Below, piece after piece: positions 55,946 to 64,000 of a DNA stretch of 64,000 nt. The notes beneath the pieces were generated by a model, which searched no databases, was not told the DNA's origin, and saw only the letters and a program-made list of their open reading frames with translations. This DNA is from Liriodendron chinense (taxonomy: Eukaryota; Streptophyta; Magnoliopsida; Magnoliales; Magnoliaceae): assembly GCA_003013855.2 (NCBI GenBank), contig ML058392.1:2521529-2585528 (forward strand), read 5' to 3'. Every line of letters starts with the position of its first letter. Positions within the stretch are counted from its first letter, which is position 1. Both the position numbers and the translations under genes were made by a program.

Positions 55946-56179
55946 CTTCTCTTTCTTCATTCTTTCTTTCTTTCTCTTCTCTCCTTGCTTGACTTTCTTT
56001 CATGCTTCATCCTATGGTCTTCAATACTTGTAAGGAGCCTCATTTAGCTTTCAAATGGTGAACTCTCCATCTTGTTCCTACAATCACACATCATATATTA
56101 AGTTGGTCCTTTAAACATGTATATCATGCATAATGAGTGATGAATTGGGGTTAGAATATGCACAATTATGAGCTCAACA

Positions 56180-57262
56180 GTTCTTCTCCTCACACCTTGT
56201 CAAGACCAACTTTAAGTGATTAAGGCACTCATCAAAAGTACAACAAAAAACATAAAAATCATCCATGAATACCTCAAGAAATTCACCCACCATATCTGAG
56301 AAGATACTCAACATGCATCGTTTGAATGTAGCGGGTGCATTACATAGTCCGAATGGCATCCTTCGATATGTGAAGGTGCCAAACGGCATGTAAAGGTGGT
56401 CTTCTCTTAGTCTTTCAAGGTTATCTCTATTTGGTTGTAGCCGAAATAGCCATCGAGGAAGCAATAATAGGAGTGACCCGCTAACCTCTCAAAAAATTGA
56501 TCCATGAATGGGAGAGGGAAGTGGTCCTTCTTAGTGACCCTGTTTAGCTTCCAATAATCTATGCACATATGCCAACCGGTGGTCACTCTTATCAGTATAA
56601 GCTCGTTGTTGGAATTTTCTATGATTGTAATACTAGATTTCTTAGGGACAACTTAGGTAGGACTCACCCTTGACAACCTCCATCATATTTGGATCTAGCC
56701 TTCTTTGAGGTTGCCTAGTGATTTTTGCATTCTCTTCGAGGTGTATACAGTGAGTACAAACCGAAGAGTCTATCCCTTTGAGATCCGCTATTGTCCAACC
56801 TATGGCTCCTCTATGTTCTTTGAGTAGCTCAAGCAACTTGAGCTCTTGATCTTTTCCTAGGTGAGAGGCAATAACAACCGGGAGTGTTTCCTCTTGACCC
56901 AAATATACATATTTAAGCTCGGATGGCAAAGGTTTAAGGTCAAGCTTTGGTGATTTGATATTAGATGGTAGAGGCTTTGATGTGGTTGGTGGCAATCTTT
57001 CAAAATGGAGCCTCCACCGGCTAGTATCAATTACCGGTTTCTCACTACTCAATGTTTGCACAATTTCACTATTGATGGGGTCTTTAGAATCTTCAAAATG
57101 TGCTAAACATGTCTCCAAATTCTCTAGTGGCTCAAGTTGGAGGAGCTCCTCTTCTTGAAAGGATTCGAGCATGTTTGCCTTGAAGAGCTCATCATCGTCA
57201 TACCTATGCCTTTTGCCCAAGTGGAACACATTCACTTCCAATGTCATGTTTCCAAAAGACAA
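56180..57262 (-). pseudogene. pol: pol of element B: pre-RT and first part of RT
   Basis: It starts at the right copy of GTTCT (56180-56184). The 56464-56174 frame gives RRMPFGLCNAPATFKRCM and FMDDFYVF. The 57262-56642 frame gives the linker with MSFGNMTLEVNVFHLGKRH and LDLKPLPSELKYVYLG. The RT motifs FLDGYFGYNQ and CIDYRKLN-like text between them are in other frames or broken. It matches the left part of B pol, which confirms that C interrupted one gene. Confidence 0.88.
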
Positions 57263-59500
57263 TTACATCACCCCGTTCCGGTAATTTATGACTGCGTTTA
57301 ATGTAGCAAGGAACAGGCGGCCTAGAATTACCGGTATTTATGTGCCAGCATCCATAACCGGTTGCATGTCCAAGATGATAAAATCCACTGGGTAGTAAAA
57401 TTTGTCAACTTGGACCAATACATCCTCAACTATCCCTCTCGGTACACGGATGGATCTATCAGCGAGTTGTAACATGGTTTTGGTGAGTTTTAATTTACCA
57501 AGTCTTAATTGCTCGTATACTGAGTACGGGATCAAATTTACACTTGCCCCCAAGTCTAGCAATGCACGTTCAATCCGGTAGTCACCAATGATACATGAGA
57601 TTGTGAGACTACCGGGATCCTTAAATTTTGGAGGGGTCTTTTGGGTGAGAATGGCACTCACTTGCTCATTCAAAAAGGCTTTTCGCTGCACATTATATTT
57701 GCATTTATTTGTGCATAAGTCCTTTACAAACTTAACATAGGAAGGAATTTGTTTAATAGCGTCAAGCAAATGGAACATTGATCTTGACTTGTTGGAAAAT
57801 CTCTAAAATATCATGAGAGTTTGGAAGAGATTCTGGAGCAACCAATCTCGAAGGAATGGTGTTACGGGCTTATAAACGCGTTCTGTTTCTTGTGGGGCTG
57901 AGTTAGATCCATCCTCATTCTCAGAATTTACTAGATCATTAGGCTTGTCCACCTTCACCGGAATAGAATTGTCAATTTGTTTACCACTTCTAAGAGTGGT
58001 GATGGATTTTGCTTGCTCCACATGTGGGTTGGAAAGATTAAGGATGCTTATTTCATGTGCTTGTTTAAGATTAGGCTGAGGTTGGGCCGGAAAGGCCCAT
58101 TCCCTAGCATTCAAGCGTCCCTTAATTTCATCAACCGAGACCTTAAGGTCTTGGAACATTTGCTGATTGGATTGATTGATTTGTGTTTGCCCTTGTATAA
58201 ACACCTTAAGAGTATCCTCCATTGAGAATTGAAGTGGGGCCATGCATGTTTTGCATGGGTGGCCCTCCTTGATGGTTGGTAGATTCCCTGTGAGGTTATT
58301 CCTCCAACTAAAATTAAGATGGTTCTTCCAAGTAGAGTTATACGTGTTACCTACCAGTCCATTGAAAGGTCATTGATACCCATATGCGGAATTCGCTTGC
58401 TCTTGTAACACCTCTTGAAACGCAGGAATTGTAGGACAATCCTGCGTAGAGTGCACATTAGCGGCACAAATTTCACATATGTTCTCAATAGCTTCAATGG
58501 GCTTTGTAACTCCACTCTTGCTAAGTTCCATAGCCTCGACTTTTCTCGTGAGGTTGGCTAGCCTTGCATTAACATCATCTTCCTCTTTAAGGATGTAGAT
58601 GCCTCATTTATCCTTTTGTTGAGGAGGCTTGAGGTTGCTAGATTTGTCTAAAGCATCCCATGATTGGGCATTCTTAGCCAACAGATCCAAGTAACTCCAA
58701 GCTTCATCTGGATTTTTACTCGTGAACTCACCATTGCACATCATCTCTACGAATTGGCGCATGTTGGAACTTAATCCATCATTGAAGAAATTTATGATTC
58801 GCTAACTTTAATAGCCATGATGTGGGCAAATAAGTAGAAGGTCCTTAAATATTTCCCAACGTTGAAAGAATGACTCATTCTCTTTAACCGAAAAGTTCAT
58901 TATAGCTCTTCGAAGGGTATTCGTTTTATAAGCCAGAAAGAACTTTTTCAAGAACTCCCGGGTCATATCATTCCATGTCCCTATTGAATGCAATCTAAGG
59001 GAATGTAGCCAACCCTTGGCTTTTTCTTTTAATGAAAAGGGGAAAGGTTTAAGTTTGATGGCATCTTCTGATACATTAACATATTGCAAAGTAGCCACAA
59101 CTTCTTCGAATTCTTTTAAGTGTAAGTATGGGCTTTTTAAGTCTAACCCATGAAACTTGGGTAAGAGTTGAATTACTCCCGGCTTTATATCAATGTTTCC
59201 TCTGGTGTTTGGGAGAATCACACATGAAGGAGTAGTTGTATAAGCTGGTTGTAGGTAATCACGTAAGGATCTCATTGGAGGAGCATTGTACACCTCATTC
59301 TCTCCTACTCCTTCATGGTTTGCTTTTGTTGTTGGAGTAGGGTGGGGAGGATTACCTAATGGAATTTGATCTTGATTCATACTTCCTGAACTTTCACAAT
59401 GTTCTACGTGTTTTCAAACTTGTCTGTGAACGGAGAGCGGTCCAACTAAACCACCTTCGGATTGGAGATGATTGTTGTGGTCACGTTCCCAACGGGACAT
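57263..59500 (-). pseudogene. gag-pro: gag-protease of element B, degenerate
   Basis: Gag starts at about 59500 (MSRWERDHNN). The frame 59380-58808 carries TLQYVNVSEDAIKLKPFPFS, KEKAKGWLHSL and WNDMTREFLKKFF of the gag core. The 58243-57803 frame is the linker. The frame 57778-57338 holds protease, LLDLGASVNLIPYSVYEQL. Stops and frameshifts separate them. The knuckle region at about 58490-58430 reads like CEICAANVHSTQDCP. Confidence 0.85.
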
Positions 59501-59765
59501 AAACCACACAATCTAAAATCTACACTAATCCTAAGTCCTACAACAGAAATCTGAAGATAAAAATAAAATTCTAAAAATTGAAATTTGAAATAGTTCAAGT
59601 TGGAAGCATAGTACCTGATTCGCTTGAACTAGAACAACTTCATACAAAATAAAACAAATGTTGTTAGTTCTAAAATTCAGAGAAAATAGTCCTAAGAAAA
59701 CAGTAAACCCTAACTACTTCTACTTCTATAGCTATTAAAACAATCTAGAACTGTTTACCCTAGAC

Positions 59766-59783
59766 TCCCCAGCAACAGCGCCA
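59766..59783 (-). other. Primer binding site of element B
   Basis: In the minus sense TGGCGCTGTTGCTGGGGA, the Athila site with two changes. Confidence 0.85.
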
Positions 59784-60339
59784 AAAACTTGTTCGCTCGC
59801 CTCAAGTGCGAGGCTGCAATATAATAATAAATCTCGGTAAGACCAAGGTCGATCCACAGGGAATTAGGTAAACCAATTCTAATTATTCCGGCAACTTTAA
59901 ATTCAATTAATTTAGAAGTTCAAATTCATAAACTAAAAACAGTAATTTAGTAAAAATTTGTAATTTAAACGGAACTAAGGCCTCAAGGATCCACTTGTGG
60001 TGGCCCCTGTTAGTGCACTTTTCTGTGGCATACTAATGCACCTTATTTGTCAATTACTTAGGTTAGTGAGTCTAATGTCGACTGAGCTTAATGAAGAAAA
60101 AGACTGAAGACTCAAGACGGATCTGCTGCATCAAGAAAGAAGAAACAAGTAAAAGTGATGCCTTGGTGAGCCTTAGCCTTGTACCTATCCAAAATCATAA
60201 ACCTCTAGATGACCATAACCAATAGACATACCCTTAGTCATCTTAGATTGGCCTTAGGTATCCCAAAAGACCACCAAAAGAATGGCCAAGAGGTTGCATG
60301 ATCTGTTGTAAAACATAAACTAATCAGCAGAAAACCATG

Positions 60340-60690
60340 CCTGGCCAGGCGCCCGACCAAGTGTCCACCGGGCGCTCGACCTAAGGGAATCCGTCCAGTG
60401 AGTTGGACAAGTATCCAAATGTTCATCGGGCATCCAACCACAACCCGTCTGGGCGCCCGACCAGTGCAAAAAATGTCTAGCAGCATAGACCCATTCTGGA
60501 CTGAATTTCGGATGCCCGACCAAAGTGACCACTGGGCGCTCGACCAGTGAAAGTATGGTCATCAGGCGCCCGAACACACCTTGTTCGGGCGCCTGACCAA
60601 CTTTAAAAATGTCCAACGACCGAATTTATTTTCTGGACTGGATTTCGAGCACACGACCACAAGCCTCCGGGCGCCCAACCCTGTGCGAAT
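60340..60690. repeat. GGGCGCCCGACC motif cluster in the SIRE-type solo LTR
   Basis: About ten copies of (G)GGCGCCCGACCA or decayed forms (GGGCGCTCGACC, GGATGCCCGACC, GGCATCCAACC) at 20-50 bp intervals. The core GGCGCC is itself palindromic. The TATA box follows about 35-40 bp after the last copy. Confidence 0.85.
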
Positions 60691-60721
60691 CTGCCCATTA
60701 TTTAACCGTTAGGAGAAACTT

Positions 60722-60729
60722 TATAAAAG
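60722..60729 (+). promoter_or_regulatory. TATA box of the SIRE-type solo LTR
   Basis: TATAAAAG directly after the GGGCGCCCGACC cluster, in the usual LTR promoter position. Confidence 0.55.
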
Positions 60730-62814
60730 CAGAGGGTTCGTTTTTAGGACCAAGAGAGGGGATTTTGAAGAGATAGAAGCCACCATTGCTAAAGACCATT
60801 AGAGGCTCTATTCCAAACCCATAGCAAGTCATTCTCCTTGTGTTTCAACACAAGCTTGGGCCATTCAATGGTAATATGAAAACGGACTTGTTCCTTATTA
60901 AGTTATAGGATTTTAGACACCTTAATCATAGTTAAATCCCTTATCTAAACACCACCTAGGAGTCCAAATAGGTAAATCCCTCTAGGAAACCCATTTCCTA
61001 TCATTTGTAGAGGTCTCACCATTCCCTAGCACCTTGGGCATCTCCAATGGAGCTTCACATGCAAGGGAGCTGATCTTGGAGCTGAAGCCTTGGCAAAGCA
61101 GCGGCATCAAAGATCGGGGGAGCACAAGGGGAGTTGATTCAAGCATGGGAGAGCGAGAAGAAGCAATCCCGAAGCGGCGCTACAAAGGGGCTCAATCCAA
61201 CAAGCAAGGTTGTCTTTGTTTAGAGTCCATCCACTAAATTCCCTGTAGGAGTTGAGTGTAGAGTTTGCTTGTTAAACTTGAACCAGGGTCGTTTGCCGAT
61301 CCTTGGCTTGTTTGTTGAGCCAAAAAACTCTAGGGACATTAGTCGTTCCTTGGCCTGTTTGTTGGCCCAAAGACTAGGGGTTGTTTGACACTCCTTGGCT
61401 TGTTTGCCGAGACAAAATTCAGGGACGTTTCTCATTCCTTTGCATGTTTGGTGGGCCTAAACAAGTCTCCAAGGGGAGCCACCAACACGGGTGTGAACGT
61501 GTAGGTTGGGAGGAACCTGTAAACTCCCTGGTTGGGTGGATCCGATTTAGAACACTTTGGTTGAGAGGAACCAGATTTAAACTCCCTAGTGAATGTCGGT
61601 GTGCTCAAAGGGGTTAAGTACTTGAACCGGGAGTGGAGTAGACAAGTAGTCAAACCACTATACATCGTTGTGTTTGTAATTGTATTGGAGCACATTTCTC
61701 ATTATCTATTGTGTTTAAGTGTTTAATTATGAATGAATAATTAAGAATAAATGCTAGGCACTTGATCGGCACATCCACACACACATGATGTACCTTCACT
61801 CCTAGAGTAGACTTAAGCTTAATTAATCCAATCCTCTATAATCTACTTAGGTTGCATAAATTAGGTACTTGATTAGTTTTATCATAAGTTAATCTATGCA
61901 TGCTTAGACTAGGATGTTAATTGTTTTTATCATATCTTAGTCTATTAATTGGACCCACTTTGGCTTGGAAGCCAAAGTGTTAATCGCTTCCTTAGTTTAA
62001 TTTGCTAAAAAGTAAGCGAAAAGATTTTAAAAGATCCTAATCACCCCCCTTCCCTAGGACTTAGCCATAATTTTAGTTGCTCCTTAAGCTTTCGCACGCG
62101 TATGCATAAGGTATCGTATTAGACTACACGACGTAATTTCATCCCCCATGTGAATTCATTCATTGAAGCAAAATACAACTAGAATTGAAATTCTATCTCT
62201 CTTCTAGTTGGAAGATATAGCATTCAAACACAAACAATCCCCACTTAAGTTGAAAAATAAGATTCTAGTCTTAATGAAGCACGTAGAAGTCGAATATGTA
62301 GACTTCGAAGTAACAACCATGCCAATGGACTATGGTATGCTTAGGGGTTACTACAATTCGAATTTAAACAAACCAATCATGATAATCTAAGAGAATTGCA
62401 AGGAAACCATTTTCAAAGCACATGAACTCTCATAAAAACATAAAAAATACCAACTTTTATTCAAACTAGAATTTAAAATCCAACTTAAAGTAAAGTATTT
62501 GAATTAAAACGAATTCAACATGATTACTACCCACAAGCTTCACCTCTTAGCGTTAGCTAAGAGGCTCTAGCCGAGCATTATCATACTTCAAGTAAAAACT
62601 ATGAAAAACTAATTAAAAACATAAGAAAACTAGAAAAACCCTAATTGGAGGGGTTGCGAACGCTCCACAATGCTCTCCTTGCATTCCCACTGAACTTAGA
62701 ATTATTCTAGGATACCTCAGGAATGTGTTAGAGGTGCCCTTTTATAGCAAAAGACGGCCACCGACTTGGAATCTTCTGAAATTGCATAACTCCTTACGTA
62801 GCTACGTAGACAGG

Positions 62815-63100
62815 TCTGATTGATCGAAGCTCCCTCCGATTGATCAAACGACGATCCGATTGACCTTAAAAGTGTCTAGAGAGTTGCTATTTCTATCGCT
62901 ATTTTCGATTGATCGGACATGATTCTGATTAATCGGAAACCTCTGATTGATTGATCGGAGATCCTCCGATTGATCGAAATTATGTCCAGTGAGATATTTA
63001 AAATTCAATTTTTCTGGTAAGTTTGATGGGTGGTCCGATTGATCGGAGATCCATCGGAACATCCTCTGGTTGATCAGGGACCTATCGGTAATCCATCGGA
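62815..63100. repeat. CGATTGATCGGA motif cluster in B's 5' LTR
   Basis: Matches 41990-42290 in kind and place, with several independent changes in individual copies. Confidence 0.85.
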
Positions 63101-63399
63101 GCTTGCTGTTTCTTCATTCTTTTCTGCATTCTCTTTGGACTTTCTTCGTTTGATTTCTTTCTTTCCTTGACTCTTCAATGACCCTTTTAAGTGTTCTTTA
63201 ACATCCAAATGGTGAGCTCTCTCTCCTTTTCCCTTTTTGTTCTTCAAGGCATTTAACGTGACGTATTTAGTATCGAATTTGATGAAACCTCTCCCTTCCT
63301 ATAACACAAAACACAAATCATTTTAGTCTTTTAAACCTATAAACTATGCATAATGTGTGATGAATTGAGGTTAGATACTGCACAATTCATAGCTCAACA

Positions 63400-64000
63400 G
63401 TTGAATGCCCAAGAATATGATGATAATGATAACAATCCTTATCTATTTCCCCACCTCTTCAAAGAGCTTGGGCTGAGGTAGCTTGATTGTCCATGTGGCA
63501 AGCAACTGATTCATCATAGGGAGTGCGTCTTCGTTTGCGAATGCGTACTCTTCTTGGTTGTTATATAACCTAGGTGTTTTCTCTATCGATTTTCCCATGT
63601 AATAATTTTTATTTTCCCTTCTATCATCCCTTTGTCTAGTTCGAGAATCTTCTTTCCCTTTCCTTTGTCGGTAACATTAGCCGATGATTCGATGGAACTT
63701 CGGTGCAGAGCCTCTGTCTGAAAGGCCAGTACTTTCTTGACCATATTCTCGAGAGCATGCGCTTTAGTGGTAAGGCCACGGAAAATGCGTATATTTGTTC
63801 CTGTTAAGCTAAACGGGACTTCCGGTTCCATTCAACCTACATATAATTCCACTTGTTCTCCCTCTCCCGAAGTTGCCTACATGATGCTCCTAAGGCTCTC
63901 CACTAACTAATAAACTTTTCTACCAGTTCAGCTTCTCTTTGGCGGACAACGGCCAATTCAGTTGAACTTGTCTTTCAGAAAAGAAAAAGTTTGCCATAAA
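63400..64000 (-). pseudogene. Element E (part 2): upstream gag-like sequence
   Basis: The minus frame 63831-63583 (MEPEVPFSLTGTNIRIFRGL, then a K/E-rich tail with DKGKGKKILELDKG) is not assigned. Near 63410 the minus sequence reads YHHILGHST, like the 'H..(L/M)GH' motif after gag in several Ty3 elements. Removing B and one copy of its duplication brings this into the same frame as YTIKSILQKMID at the right end of part 1, so both belong to one element that B split. Confidence 0.5.

Larger units (their letters stand above)
45833..56179 (-). mobile_element. Athila-type Ty3 element C, full length, nearly intact
   Basis: 10,347 bp with LTRs of 1,590 bp each (45833-47422 and 54590-56179), a perfect GTTCT duplication, an Athila primer site, a polypurine tract and nearly complete gag-pol on the minus strand. 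I count about 16 differences between the LTRs, roughly 99% identity. The coding part is interrupted by only two nonsense changes and about three small frameshifts, so the present copy cannot make the full polyprotein. It lies in the RT gene of element B. Confidence 0.95.
54590..56179 (-). repeat. 5' LTR of element C
   Basis: 1,590 bp, the same length as its partner. GACCGGTC palindromes lie at 55670-55945 and the TATA box (minus) is at 55561-55569. Its end TGAGCTCAACA touches the GTTCT duplication. Confidence 0.95.
60008..62141 (+). mobile_element. SIRE-type copia solo LTR inserted in B's 5' LTR
   Basis: A 2,134-bp segment, TGTTAGTGCAC...ATTTCA, interrupts B's LTR. It is flanked by GCCCC (60003-60007) and TCCCC (62142-62146), a duplication with one change. 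It aligns in order with the copia LTR at 15769-17453 (GTAGTCAAACCACTATACATCG, CACCCCCCTTCCCTAGGACTTA, TTAGACTACA). There is no interior and no second LTR. It has a GGGCGCCCGACC cluster at 60340-60690 and TATAAAAG at 60722-60729. Confidence 0.8.
41110..63399 (-). mobile_element. Athila-type Ty3 element B, minus strand, interrupted by C and by a SIRE-type solo LTR
   Basis: LTRs at 41110-42589 (3') and 59790-63399 (5', interrupted) flank decayed pol and gag on the minus strand. Flanking bases are GTCGA (41105-41109) and GTTGA (63400-63404), a target duplication with one change. Element C lies in its reverse transcriptase with a perfect GTTCT duplication. B's own length without insertions is about 9.8 kb. 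Its frames carry many stops, so it is older than C. Confidence 0.9.
59790..63399 (-). repeat. 5' LTR of element B, interrupted by a SIRE-type solo LTR
   Basis: Outer parts 59790-60007 and 62147-63399 match 41110-42589 in order. The middle, 60008-62141, is an insertion. Without it and its duplication the LTR is about 1,471 bp. It has the CGATTGATCGGA cluster at 62815-63100 and TATAAAAG (minus) at 62739-62746. Confidence 0.9.

Noticed and set aside
61034..61695. Short frames in the SIRE-type solo LTR
   Set aside because: They come from repeated 'CCTTGGCTTGTTTG' phrases (about 61300-61450) in a non-coding LTR.

Overview
The window is intergenic DNA from a large, repeat-rich flowering-plant genome. 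Nearly all of it is LTR retrotransposon sequence, much of it nested. I see no host protein gene, rRNA or tRNA gene. The lineages (Athila, Tat/Ogre and Del/Tekay of Ty3, and SIRE-type Ty1/copia) and initiator-tRNA-Met-type primer sites point to an angiosperm. The many 'GTGGGACCCACC...' modules remind me of magnoliid repeats, but that is a weak impression.

Layout. (1) 1-12702: one minus-strand Tat/Ogre-like Ty3 element. Its 5' LTR is at 11028-12702, decayed gag-protease-pol lies at about 10780-6757, a long 3' region carries several tandem arrays and a plus-strand ORF, and the 3' LTR (1-1013) is cut by the window edge. (2) 12703-15768: non-coding sequence with two microsatellites, possibly part of another LTR. 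(3) 15769-18563: the LTR and decayed gag of a plus-strand SIRE-type copia element. (4) 18564-39085: a plus-strand Athila element ('A') inserted in that gag. It is split by a complete Del-like non-autonomous element (22561-36339, duplication CTCTT) and by a solo Athila LTR (37470-39058, duplication CATAT), then ends abruptly. (5) 39086-41109 and 63400-64000: two parts of a decayed minus-strand element ('E'), separated by (6) a minus-strand Athila element ('B', 41110-63399). B in turn holds a younger, almost intact minus-strand Athila element ('C', 45833-56179, duplication GTTCT) in its reverse transcriptase, and a SIRE-type solo LTR (60008-62141) in its 5' LTR.

Nesting order: copia, then A, then the Del-like element and the solo LTR; and separately E, then B, then C and the SIRE solo LTR. 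By eye the Del-like LTR pair differs at only about seven substitutions over 6.4 kb, so it looks youngest. C's LTRs differ at about 16 positions in 1,590 bp.

The most unusual items are the Del-like element (6.4-kb LTRs around a 929-bp interior coding only for a small protein with two CCHC knuckles) and a pattern shared by LTRs of unrelated lineages: each carries a family-specific cluster of short, often palindromic motifs just upstream of its TATA box. No restored coding sequence is given for any broken element.
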